The notes under the pieces were generated by a model. The model had not been told where the DNA came from, did not search any database, and saw only the letters and a list, made by a program, of their open reading frames with translations. From positions 1 through 35,203 of the forward strand of contig CANHNQ010000022.1 of NCBI GenBank assembly GCA_947462095.1: 35,203 bases of DNA. The letters are read 5' to 3'. Below are positions 1 to 9,269 of this stretch, in pieces (within the stretch, counting starts at the first letter, position 1; each line of letters begins with the position of its first letter). A program made the position numbers and the translations under genes. This DNA is from Gemmatimonadota bacterium. Lineage in GTDB: Bacteria; Gemmatimonadota; Gemmatimonadetes; Gemmatimonadales; Gemmatimonadaceae.

Positions 1-2285
1 AGGTACTGGTCGAACCTATCGCTGAGTTACTTGATCTTCCGGGCGCACTCGGCTGTACGCCGCACAGCATGAGCGTACTGCGAAAGATCGTGGGAGCAGG
101 TGGTGTGGAGTACGCGCGCAATAGCGAGGTAGATGAACCGCTATCGCCCGCTGCGCCTCAGAATGGAGGTATCGAACTCGCCTCCCTCAGGGTTCAATCC
201 ATACGCCATTCTATCATCGATCTGATCGGAGCGGTAACGGAAGAAAAGCCGCTTTTTCTGGTTATCGAGGATGCCCATTGGATTGATGATGACTCGTGGG
301 GCGTGCTTGTCGACCTCGCTGAGAGCGTCGGGCTGATGCGAGTATTCTTGGTGGTCACGACACGTCCTCCCGCACGACGTATCGAAAGATCGTCGAAGTC
401 GCCATCGGCGCTTCAGGTCATCAAGCTCACAGCACTATTGCCAGAAGAATCTCTATCCCTGACGCGATGGCTCAGCCAAGAGATGGCGGCTCCTCTCTCT
501 TCGCAAACGGAGGATTGGATTGTAAGTGCGAGCGAAGGCAGCCCCTTCTTTCTTATGGCCCTAATGAATCACTGGGTAGAGACAGGGGATGCAGGAGGCA
601 TACCTCCGACGCTGCAGGCGCTACTAGACCAACGAATTGAACGGTTACCTACGGCTTCCATTCGCGCGTTGCAGACCATCTCGCTTCTTGGTGATTACGC
701 GTCCCTAGATCGCATCATGGAGTCGTTGCAGCTACCGACTCACCAGTTGTTGGCGTCCTTGGAGCAACTAGAAAAAGAGGGCTATCTCGCTCAAGATGCG
801 GCAGCGCTTGTTGTTTCGCACGAACTTGTTGGCAAGGCAGCGACGAACCGCTTGTCTTCGCTTGTTCGTGCAGCGCTTCGCTCTTCAATTGCCGAAGCGT
901 TCGACCGCGAGTTCGAGAATACGGCAGATACTGAAGTTCTCCTCCAAGCACTGCATCACATCGAGCTTAGCGGTAGAGACGAGGCGGTACTTCGTTTTCT
1001 GGTGAAGCATGCGGATTCACTAGTTCAGTTGGGAAGACCGCGTGCTCTGCTTCAGATACTCAACCGAGCCACGACTGCTGGGAGATTCAGTCCAAAGAAG
1101 AATGAGATCAGGCGCCTTCAGGCACGCCTGGAGCTAGACTCTGGCGAATATGCAAAGTTTCTCGCCACGGGACCGAGTGGCCTTCGCCTGCCAAATGATT
1201 TTGGTTCTGTAACGGAGAGCGAAGCCGATGACGCCCTGTCAGTAGTCGACTCCGCCTATCGCGCGGATCCGTTTGTCGACAGGAATGAGCTTGCCGGGTT
1301 CACACTCCAACTTGTTCGCTGCGATCACCTTCCTCGGTCAACGCGATTACGGGCGGCGGAAATTGGCCTCGTCATTTGCTCGAATACCTGCAATAGCGTA
1401 ACGGCGACCTCCATTTTCAATTCGATCGCACCAACTCGGCACGAGTGTGAGACGGACGATCGCATACAGCGAATGGCCCTCCTATTTCACACCGTTTTTG
1501 GCTCGTTGGAACTGGCCCAAAGGCTAGCGGAGATCCTGTTCGCGAAGTCCAGTAATTCCACTGCTACAACTACGTCATATCAGGATTCAGGCCGAGCGGC
1601 CTTCACACTTCGTATGTGCGGGCAGACTGCTAGTGCCGTAAACGCATTTAAGCTTAGCTTCGAACGTGCAGTCGAAATCGACGCCCCGCGGCTCGCACAA
1701 TTCCCGGCTTGGCAACTTGCGAATCTTCATCTTGAAATTGGAGATGAAGCCGCATCGAGAGAATGGACTAGCAGCCTAGCGACCCTTTTCGAGAGTGAAG
1801 AAGACGAGGTTTCTTCAAGCTATGTCGTTGGCTACTTCTGTCGGCTCGCGATCCATGACAGAAACGCTAGCAGCGCGGTGGAATTGCTGGACCGGTACAA
1901 GCGGACGCAACCACGATTCCCAACCGTTAAGGCGCACGCTTATCTCGTCGCACTCGAGATCGGCGTCCACCTCATCGATCCGCACTGGATGCCGAGCGAA
2001 GCTTTATTGGAAGTGGCAAGGGTACGATACGATGCCACTGCGCGGTTCGGTACGAGCGACTTCTTTTCGACGGTGTACTTCAGTGCCCTTGCTCGCGCGG
2101 GGCGCGTCACTGAAGCAAAGTCAAAGGCATTGCAATACGTCAATGAACTCCGCCGTGACCGCTCCCCTTTAGCATACAATCTCCGAGACCTTCTTGACGA
2201 ACTCGGCTGCCAGCAGACGTTACGCGACCGCCGGAGTCTTCATGCGGCGTCTCACGAGTTCGAAGATTTGAGTGAGCGACTGTAG
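1..2285 (+). CDS. Partial AAA-type ATPase with TPR-like C-terminal region (5' end outside window)
   Basis: The reading frame is open from base 3 with no stop, so the true start lies left of the window. The first internal ATG at 69 is unlikely to be the start. About 760 residues are visible. Near the N-terminal end a hydrophobic stretch followed by IEDAHWID matches the Walker B region of STAND/AAA_16 ATPases found in LuxR/MalT-type regulators and cyclase-linked ATPases. The Walker A would lie upstream. The rest is alpha-helical, Ala/Leu-rich and TPR-like, with no C-terminal helix-turn-helix that I can see. It is probably a signal-transducing NTPase, but its input and output are unknown. Base composition is lower in GC than the rest of the window. 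The last 66 bases overlap the 3' end of the convergent HD-GYP gene. The family call is moderately sure; the function is not known. Confidence 0.75.
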   Translation, partial: VLVEPIAELLDLPGALGCTPHSMSVLRKIVGAGGVEYARNSEVDEPLSPAAPQNGGIELASLRVQSIRHSIIDLIGAVTEEKPLFLVIEDAHWIDDDSWGVLVDLAESVGLMRVFLVVTTRPPARRIERSSKSPSALQVIKLTALLPEESLSLTRWLSQEMAAPLSSQTEDWIVSASEGSPFFLMALMNHWVETGDAGGIPPTLQALLDQRIERLPTASIRALQTISLLGDYASLDRIMESLQLPTHQLLASLEQLEKEGYLAQDAAALVVSHELVGKAATNRLSSLVRAALRSSIAEAFDREFENTADTEVLLQALHHIELSGRDEAVLRFLVKHADSLVQLGRPRALLQILNRATTAGRFSPKKNEIRRLQARLELDSGEYAKFLATGPSGLRLPNDFGSVTESEADDALSVVDSAYRADPFVDRNELAGFTLQLVRCDHLPRSTRLRAAEIGLVICSNTCNSVTATSIFNSIAPTRHECETDDRIQRMALLFHTVFGSLELAQRLAEILFAKSSNSTATTTSYQDSGRAAFTLRMCGQTASAVNAFKLSFERAVEIDAPRLAQFPAWQLANLHLEIGDEAASREWTSSLATLFESEEDEVSSSYVVGYFCRLAIHDRNASSAVELLDRYKRTQPRFPTVKAHAYLVALEIGVHLIDPHWMPSEALLEVARVRYDATARFGTSDFFSTVYFSALARAGRVTEAKSKALQYVNELRRDRSPLAYNLRDLLDELGCQQTLRDRRSLHAASHEFEDLSERL

Positions 2286-3551
2286 ACGTCCCGAGTCGTT
2301 CTGGTCAAAAAGTCGAGCAAAGTCTGGAGATTCTATCAGCGTATCGCAGATGTACGGATCAAACTGGATGCCGCGAAATTTTCTGAGTTCTGAACGGACC
2401 TCTGCCTCACCGAGGGCCTTTCGATATGGGCGATCCGTCGTCATCGCATCGATAGTGTCGGCGAACATGATGATTCGTGATCCTAGAGGGATGTCCCGGC
2501 CTTCAAGCTGATCGGGGTATCCTGTTCCGTCCCAATTCTCATGATGATGCCGTACCGCTGGAATGATATCCTGAAGCTCTGATATCTTCGCGACTAGTTC
2601 AGCACTCTTGATAGGGTGGAGCTCCATGATCGCACGTTCTTCCGGAGTGAGCCTACCAGGTTTCGAGAGAATCGGTGCGAAGATCTCATGGATCTTTCCA
2701 ACGTCATGCAGCAGTGCAGCGGTGGAAATTCTGTCGATATCCTTTGGCCCAAGCCCGATCACCTGTGCGATGATGCGAGAATAACGGCTTACCCTTTGAG
2801 AGTGACCGGACGTGTAGGGGTCTCGAAATTCAACCGTCTGAACGAACAGTTCGAGAAGTTCCTTGTTCGTTGTCTCAAGTTGGTGTTTGGACTGATACGT
2901 AAGCCTAAGGCCGAGGACAAGCGCACAAAGTACCGCGACTCCCCAGCCACCCCAGTCGACGTAGGCCCGAGCGAACGCATAAACGACAGGAATCGCGACG
3001 ACGTCATAGACGAGGCCCGCAGAGTTCCCCTCGTACCAGGTTTTTATGACGCTCTTCCCCTCAGCGAGACCAATGGCGGCGGCTACTGAGAGCGTGTTGA
3101 CAAACAGGAAAACGACTACAGCGGATGCATGTGGGCCTGCACGAAACTGCGCATTCAACAGCAGCGGCTGGCCTCCGAGCGAAGTATACGCCACAATCGC
3201 AAAACACCCTGCCAACACAATTTGCGCGACATTGAAGGCGCGCTTGATCGCCATTTTTGGCTTAAGCATTTCAGCGACAAAGGAACCAGTGCCAACGATT
3301 GCCACTGTCGCCCAAGAGGGATACAACACGAACGCCGTCAAAAACGGAATAAATGAAACTGCACCAAACGTGCTACCCTGAACACGGTAGCTGAGCACCG
3401 TGCCTAAGAATGCAACCAACGTCAGCCAACCGGCTCCAGCCAGGTAAAGAACATTGACGTCTGGCTGGTACAAATACAGCCCAACAAGCGAGGCAGCCGC
3501 AGCTGCCACGATCGCGTATACATAGGCGATTACGCTTGTCTTCATGGACAT
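2220..3551 (-). CDS. Membrane-anchored HD-GYP domain protein, probable cyclic-di-GMP phosphodiesterase
   Basis: The protein has 443 residues. Residues about 8-215 contain roughly six or seven hydrophobic segments and form an integral-membrane sensor region of no type I can name. The HD-GYP domain occupies about 230-405. It shows LHDVGKI at 281-287, HHENWDGTGYP at 336-346 and the conserved DRPYRKAL segment after it. HD-GYP enzymes hydrolyse c-di-GMP to pGpG or GMP; activity here is inferred from intact metal-binding His/Asp residues. Two ATGs (codons 1 and 3) are possible and neither has a strong ribosome-binding site. Translation may therefore be coupled to the 23-codon ORF that ends 36 bases upstream. 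The 3' end runs 66 bases into the opposing ATPase gene. Base composition is low in GC, like that neighbour. Confidence 0.9.
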   Translation of the reverse strand: MSMKTSVIAYVYAIVAAAAASLVGLYLYQPDVNVLYLAGAGWLTLVAFLGTVLSYRVQGSTFGAVSFIPFLTAFVLYPSWATVAIVGTGSFVAEMLKPKMAIKRAFNVAQIVLAGCFAIVAYTSLGGQPLLLNAQFRAGPHASAVVVFLFVNTLSVAAAIGLAEGKSVIKTWYEGNSAGLVYDVVAIPVVYAFARAYVDWGGWGVAVLCALVLGLRLTYQSKHQLETTNKELLELFVQTVEFRDPYTSGHSQRVSRYSRIIAQVIGLGPKDIDRISTAALLHDVGKIHEIFAPILSKPGRLTPEERAIMELHPIKSAELVAKISELQDIIPAVRHHHENWDGTGYPDQLEGRDIPLGSRIIMFADTIDAMTTDRPYRKALGEAEVRSELRKFRGIQFDPYICDTLIESPDFARLFDQNDSGRLQSLTQIFELVRRRMKTPAVA

Positions 3552-3587
3552 AGAGAAAGCCGGTCCCCATCAACCTAATGCTTTAGG

Positions 3588-3659
3588 TCAGCCCCAAAGC
3601 TTAAGATCAGCCAACACGAACGACCACATCGCATTCACGAGCTGGGCCACGAATTCCAT
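3588..3659 (-). CDS. Putative 23-residue hydrophobic peptide upstream of the HD-GYP gene
   Basis: ATG at 3659-3657 opens a 23-codon frame ending in TGA at 3590-3588. The peptide begins MEFVAQLVNA and ends LADLKLWG. It has two Trp, two Phe and many aliphatic residues, with a charge near neutral. A GGGAGGTGA element sits 7 bases before the ATG, a much better ribosome-binding site than that of the next gene. The stop lies 36 bases before the HD-GYP start on the same strand, so both are probably on one mRNA. It could be a secreted or membrane signal peptide sensed by the HD-GYP membrane domain, a small membrane protein partner, or a leader peptide that tunes HD-GYP translation. I recognise no family. 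Short length makes chance occurrence possible, but the ribosome-binding site and spacing argue that it is translated. Confidence 0.55.
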   Translation of the reverse strand: MEFVAQLVNAMWSFVLADLKLWG

Positions 3660-3666
3660 CTTTGCG

Positions 3667-3675
3667 TCACCTCCC
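3667..3675 (-). promoter_or_regulatory. Strong ribosome-binding site for the 23-codon ORF
   Basis: On the minus strand this reads GGGAGGTGA, complementary to the 3' end of 16S rRNA over at least seven bases. It is followed by seven bases and then ATG. It decides the start of the short ORF and is among the best Shine-Dalgarno matches in the window; most other genes here have weak or overlapping sites. Confidence 0.7.
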
Positions 3676-3830
3676 ATCGGGGTAGTCACGTGTGTCCCGC
3701 TCGGGACTCCACGTGCTTGACGAGGTTGGCTCCGCTCCTACTGCTTGGCCTGCCCGCTCAGCTCCGCTCTGTTACGGTTGACGGGGACACTTGTGTTTCG
3801 TCTCGTTCAGACGATAGGGGGTGATCATAC
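3676..3830 (-). other. Leader region of the peptide/HD-GYP transcript with hairpins
   Basis: This stretch lies between the terminator-like hairpin of the upstream gene and the ribosome-binding site of the short ORF. A hairpin at 3687-3715 has outer CACGTG arms (3687-3692 and 3710-3715) and an inner GTCCC/GGGAC stem around a GCTC loop. A second inverted repeat, TCGTCT/AGACGA, lies at 3798-3803 and 3809-3814. A TATGAT hexamer at about 3825-3830 on the minus strand could be a -10 box, but no good -35 is visible. The hairpin near the ribosome-binding site could control access to it. I see no other gene here. Confidence 0.4.
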
Positions 3831-3853
3831 AAGAAGCGCCGCGTTCGGCGCCT
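3831..3853 (-). terminator. Probable terminator after the uncharacterised two-domain gene
   Basis: On the minus strand, GCGCC and GGCGC arms (3847-3851 and 3836-3840) enclose a six-base loop, followed by a T-rich TTCTTGT. It starts about ten bases after the stop of the gene at 3864-4748. The stem is short, so the call is moderate. Confidence 0.45.
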
Positions 3854-3863
3854 CACGAATTCC

Positions 3864-4748
3864 TTACCGATCGATGTGCACCCAGCGGTTGGTTGCATCC
3901 AGCACCGCAAGGACAGCGCTCGTCTCGGCACTCTCACGGACTTCACAGCTTCCCGTCAGCACCGCCGTCTCGCGCCCAACGCGCGCGACCACGCTGACAA
4001 AAATGAACTCACGGTCGAACGCGTCGATCAGCTTCGAACCTTCCAGCGCCAGCGAGCGCTCTCCGCCCGTCGTCGCCTTCATGGCCGCCACGATCGCCAA
4101 CACCGTGGCGCGAGCCGCCAGGTCGATGCGCGATCGCTCGCTCTCCTGACCTTCTGCCTCGCCCACGAATTCCGTGCCGTCACGGCTCAGGGTGACGCGG
4201 CAGAGCACACCGCGAGACCGCGACCGCCGGACTTCGACATCCTCGAACACCAAGAGCCGTCGACCAGCCGAAGCCGCGGCGGCCATCGGCGCAGCCATCG
4301 GCGCCGCCGCCGAACGCCCTGCCACGGTCCCTTCCACTAGACCACCGGGCTCGGCAGACGCAACGTTTGTGGCCTGAGACACGGCCGGGGCTACCGGGGC
4401 CGGCGCGGAGGTCACGCCGCCCGCCATCGCGCTCAACCCCGCCGGTGCCGACACAGTCGGGGGATAGTCGGCCGCCCGAGGGGCGTCCAAGGTCGTCGCA
4501 ATCGAGATCTTCCGGTGGTTGACCCGAAGACCGAGCTGCGCCATGAGCGCGCTCTCGATGTTGCGCACGGTGTTCTTCGGCTGCACCAGGTCGGTGGTCA
4601 ACACGTGGATTTCGTCCACGGCCCCCGTGTCGTTGGGCACGATGCGCACCGAGAGCACCCCAGGAAGGGTGCCGATCAGCTCTTCAGCCCGCCGGATAGG
4701 CAGCACACTCCCGGCGATCGTTCCAGAGGGGATCTGAGGGGACATCAT
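3864..4748 (-). CDS. Uncharacterised two-domain protein
   Basis: The protein has 294 residues and no signal peptide or membrane segment. Residues about 10-80 form a compact alpha/beta-looking unit (EELIGTLPGVLSVRIVPND, then a helix ending VNHRKISIA). I have an impression of similar segments in uncharacterised bacterial proteins but cannot name the family. Residues about 85-160 are an Ala/Pro/Gly-rich linker. Residues about 160-294 form a second alpha/beta unit with alternating strands (LLVFEDVEVRR, CRVTLSRDG) and an Ala-rich helix, ending in an AVLAVLDATNRWV segment. The alternation of strands and helix suggests a ligand-binding or dimerisation fold, but that is only inference. Start at 4748; a second ATG follows directly. 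It lies downstream of the sigma54 activator gene, 160 bases away. Function unknown. Confidence 0.75.
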   Translation of the reverse strand: MMSPQIPSGTIAGSVLPIRRAEELIGTLPGVLSVRIVPNDTGAVDEIHVLTTDLVQPKNTVRNIESALMAQLGLRVNHRKISIATTLDAPRAADYPPTVSAPAGLSAMAGGVTSAPAPVAPAVSQATNVASAEPGGLVEGTVAGRSAAAPMAAPMAAAASAGRRLLVFEDVEVRRSRSRGVLCRVTLSRDGTEFVGEAEGQESERSRIDLAARATVLAIVAAMKATTGGERSLALEGSKLIDAFDREFIFVSVVARVGRETAVLTGSCEVRESAETSAVLAVLDATNRWVHIDR

Positions 4749-4828
4749 GCCGAAATTGACTGGTATGGACAGGCGCGGCTCCGCGGATGAGTCAAACCGG
4801 ACACAGCTGTCAGGCTGTCTGCAGAGCT

Positions 4829-4857
4829 AATATGTGACATGGGTCAGCTTTCGGCAA
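4829..4857 (-). promoter_or_regulatory. Possible sigma70-type promoter for the uncharacterised gene
   Basis: On the minus strand TTGCCG (4857-4852) and CATATT (4834-4829) are separated by 17 bases. Transcription would start near 4822, about 74 bases before the ATG at 4748. The match is fair to both boxes and the position is right, but it has no independent support. Confidence 0.3.
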
Positions 4858-4908
4858 GGCTCCCAAGTTCACAACACGTTGTCTCGCATGGACGTATCGA
4901 CTCGGACC

Positions 4909-6581
<1,673 letters not shown>

Positions 6582-6585
<4 letters not shown>

Positions 6586-7694
6586 GCCTTCCCTGCCCGC
6601 TTGTAGAACGGCAGCTTGACCACGCGCGCCGGCAGCTTCCGCCCGCGGATATCGATCTCAAACGCGGTGCCTTCCACGGCTGCCGCTGCGGGGAGATAGC
6701 AGGTCCCGATCGGCACACCGAGCGTGGGACTCATGCAGCCGCTGCACACCTCGCCGATGGCGACGCCGCCGTAGACCACACCGTGCCCGTGACGCGGAAT
6801 CGCCCGCTCGTCGATCGTGAAACCCACGAGCTTGCGGTCGGTGCCGTCCTGCTGCTGACGCACGAGCACCTCCTTCCCCAGGAACGGCTCGCGCTTGGCC
6901 AGCTTCACCAGCCAGTTGAGTCCTGCTTCCACCGGCGTGGTCCGATCGTCGAGTTCGTTGCCGTAGAGACACATGCCGGCCTCGAGGCGCAGGGAATCGC
7001 GGCACCCGAGCCCCGCCGGCGTGACGGCACCGGCGGCCATCACCGCGTTCCATACGTCGACGGCACGCGAGGCATCGAAATACAACTCGAATCCGAGCTC
7101 TCCGGTGTAGCCGGTGCGCGAAATGATGCACGGCACGCCGGCCACGTTGCCTTCGGTGAACCAGTAGTACTTGATGCCGTCGAGCGGCACGTCCGACAAC
7201 GACGCCACGATGCCGGGCGCCATCGGCCCCTGTACGGCCAGCAACGCGATGCTGTCGGAGATATCCGTCATCGTGCAATCGAAGCCGGCGATGTTCGCCT
7301 GCAGATGCGCGAGGTCTTTGTCGCGGTTGCTCGCGTTGATGACTAGCATCAGATGATCGGCGAACCGATACACGAGCAGGTCATCGACAATCGTGCCGTC
7401 AGCACGCAGGAGGGTGGAGTACTGGACCTGTCCGACCGCAAGCGCCTCCACGTCGTTGCTGGTGACCGAGGCGACGAAGCGGATCGCGTCCGGGCCCCGC
7501 ACGATGACCTCACCCATGTGCGACACATCGAACATGCCGCACGCCGTCCGCACGGCGTGGTGCTCGGCCGTGATGCCGGTGGGATACTGCACCGGCATTT
7601 CGTAGCCGGCGAAGGGGACGATCTTCGCGCCAAGGGCGACGTGAACGTCGTGGAGCGGAGTACGCTTGAGCGTGCCGGGAGCGATAGCAGTCAT
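6582..7694 (-). CDS. gcvT: Aminomethyltransferase, glycine cleavage system T protein
   Basis: The protein has 370 residues, normal for GcvT. It transfers the methylene group from the aminomethyl-lipoyl H protein to tetrahydrofolate and releases ammonia. The N-terminal RTPLHDVHV, the VPFAGYEMPVQYP segment, GMFDVSHMGE and the RTGYTGELGFELY segment are characteristic. The C-terminal barrel (CSGCMSPTLGVPIG) is complete. The start is ATG at 7694 with only a weak ribosome-binding site. No gcvH or gcvP is in the window, so the system is dispersed or continues elsewhere. It lies downstream of the bcp gene, with three hairpin arms in the 108-base gap, and overlaps the sigma54 activator gene by four bases. 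Confidence 0.96.
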
Positions 7695-7710
7695 GTCTGG
7701 AAAAGAAGCA

Positions 7711-7735
7711 GGGCGCGACCGGAGCGGACGCGCCC
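7711..7735 (-). terminator. Terminator-like hairpin between bcp and gcvT
   Basis: GGGCGCG (7711-7717) and CGCGCCC (7729-7735) form a 7-bp stem around an 11-base loop. On the minus strand it is followed by a T-rich TGCTTCTTTT. It ends only about 16 bases before the gcvT start, so it may act as an attenuator for gcvT rather than a simple end for bcp. Confidence 0.6.
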
Positions 7736-7752
7736 TATAACATGACCAATTT

Positions 7753-7787
7753 GGCAGGAACCTGCCAGCGTATTGCCACGCTGGCAG
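7753..7787. repeat. Overlapping inverted repeats in the bcp-gcvT gap
   Basis: A perfect 10-bp stem pairs 7762-7771 with 7778-7787 around a six-base loop. A second inverted repeat, GGCAGG/CCTGCC (7753-7758 and 7761-7766), shares one arm with the first, so the two cannot form together. On the minus strand the first hairpin lies about 15 bases after the bcp stop. This could be a bcp terminator or part of a switch ahead of gcvT. Confidence 0.55.
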
Positions 7788-7802
7788 ATACTTGACTTCG
7801 AC

Positions 7803-8261
7803 TCAGCCGATCGCGGCCAGAACTTCGGCGGCGTGGCCGGCCGGCTTCACCTTGGCAAACACCTTCGCGATCTGCCCCTTCGGATCGATCAGGAAGGTGG
7901 TGCGCTCGACACCCATGTACTTCTTGCCATACATGGACTTCTCCTTCCACACGTCGTACGCCTGCAGCGCCGACTTCTCTTCATCGGCCAGCAGCGTGTA
8001 GGGCAATTCGTACTTGGCCTTGAACTTGACGTGCGACTTCACGGAGTCGGGGCTGATCCCGAGAATGACCGCCTTCGAGGCATCGAAGCGGGGGAAGGCG
8101 TCGCGAAACTCGCATGCCTCGACCGTACATCCCGAGGTGTCATCCTTGGGGTAGGCAAAGAGCACGACCCACTGCCCGCGGAGCGACGACAGCGTGAGTG
8201 CGTCGCCGATATCGGTCGGCAGCGTGAAATCGGGGGCGGGTGTTCCTTCAGCGATGGGCAT
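7803..8261 (-). CDS. bcp: Thioredoxin-dependent peroxiredoxin, Bcp/PrxQ family
   Basis: The protein has 152 residues. It reduces hydrogen and alkyl peroxides in the cytoplasm using thioredoxin. The active-site motif DDTSGCTVEACEFRD contains peroxidatic Cys45 and Cys50, the atypical two-Cys arrangement of PrxQ. The N-terminal APDFTLP and the ERTTFLIDPKGQI strand are typical. Start ATG is at 8261, 17 bases after the argF stop on the same strand, so the two are probably cotranscribed. The gene is followed by hairpins before gcvT. Confidence 0.95.
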   Translation of the reverse strand: MPIAEGTPAPDFTLPTDIGDALTLSSLRGQWVVLFAYPKDDTSGCTVEACEFRDAFPRFDASKAVILGISPDSVKSHVKFKAKYELPYTLLADEEKSALQAYDVWKEKSMYGKKYMGVERTTFLIDPKGQIAKVFAKVKPAGHAAEVLAAIG

Positions 8262-8278
8262 GCGGTGTGAATTCCGGG

Positions 8279-9205
8279 TTAGAGCGCTTCGTTCCCCATG
8301 AGCGCCGCCATGATGGCTTTCTGAATGTGCAGGCGATTCTCGGCTTCATCCCATACCACACTTTGCGGGCCGTCGAGCACGTCGGCAGTGACTTCCTCAC
8401 CGCGATGCGCAGGCAGGCAGTGCAGGAAAATCGCGTGGGGCGCCGCGAGCTGCATCAGCGACGCGTCGACCTGATAGAGGGCGAACGCCAGCGCGCGCTT
8501 GGCCTGTTCCTCCTCCTGCCCCATGGACGCCCACACATCGGTGGTGACCACGTCGGCGCCGGCCACGGCCTCACGGGGGTCCCGCAGCAACTGCACCATC
8601 CCCGACGCCACGCCGGCGCGCAGGAACGTGTTATCGGGGTCGTACCCTTCGGGACACGCCAGCCTGAGCGTGAACCCCAGATGCGCCGCCGCCTCGATCC
8701 AGGAGTTGGCCATGTTGTTGCCGTCCCCGATCCAGGCGACCGTCTTGCCGCGCACGTCGCCGAGATGCTGCTGGATGGTGAGCACATCGGCCAGAATCTG
8801 ACAAGGATGCGACAGGTCGGTGAGGCCGTTGATGATGGGCACCTTGGCGTACTCCGCCAGCGTTTCCACGTCGGCGTGGGCAAAGGTGCGGATCATGATG
8901 CCGTGCACATAGCGGTCGAGCACCCGCGCGGTGTCGGCGATCGGCTCACCGCGCCCCAGCTGGACGTCGCGCGGCGAGAGAAAGTGCGCGGTGCCACCCA
9001 ACTGGGTCACCCCGACCTCGAACGAGACGCGCGTGCGCGTGGACGATTTCATGAAGATCATAGCCAACGCCTTCCCCACCAACGGCTTACGATCGTACGC
9101 GCCAGTGCGCATGCGTTCGGCCAGGCCGAGCAGGGCGAACGTCTCCGCGGGGGAGAAGTCGGCGATGTTCAGGAAATCGCGATGCGGCGGATGATTATGC
9201 GGCAT
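8279..9205 (-). CDS. argF: Ornithine carbamoyltransferase
   Basis: The protein has 308 residues and catalyses formation of citrulline from ornithine and carbamoyl phosphate in arginine biosynthesis. The carbamoyl-phosphate loop STRTR is at 55-59, HPCQ at 133-136, ornithine-binding DVWASMG at 223-229 and HCLPAHRGE at 262-270. The SMG motif and the GDGNNMANSW segment separate it from aspartate carbamoyltransferase. I chose the ATG at 9205, because a longer in-frame extension to 9304 would run into the hslU gene and add non-family sequence. There is no clear ribosome-binding site. No other arg gene is visible, so the pathway is dispersed. It lies 64 bases after hslU and 17 bases before bcp. Confidence 0.95.
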   Translation of the reverse strand: MPHNHPPHRDFLNIADFSPAETFALLGLAERMRTGAYDRKPLVGKALAMIFMKSSTRTRVSFEVGVTQLGGTAHFLSPRDVQLGRGEPIADTARVLDRYVHGIMIRTFAHADVETLAEYAKVPIINGLTDLSHPCQILADVLTIQQHLGDVRGKTVAWIGDGNNMANSWIEAAAHLGFTLRLACPEGYDPDNTFLRAGVASGMVQLLRDPREAVAGADVVTTDVWASMGQEEEQAKRALAFALYQVDASLMQLAAPHAIFLHCLPAHRGEEVTADVLDGPQSVVWDEAENRLHIQKAIMAALMGNEAL

Positions 9206-9269
9206 CCGTGAAAAGTTATTGCGCACACGTGGCGAGACCAAGCCTTCGGCCGCACAAGCTGCCATTGGG

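Noticed and set aside
3655..3675. GACGCAAAG near the peptide start as part of a c-di-GMP (GEMM-I) riboswitch
   Set aside because: That string occurs in the GEMM-I consensus, but the flanking conserved blocks and the second helix are missing and the site overlaps a ribosome-binding site and start codon.
7695..7802. Glycine riboswitch before gcvT
   Set aside because: The gap has hairpins, but the conserved glycine-aptamer core is not visible and the gap is short for a tandem aptamer.
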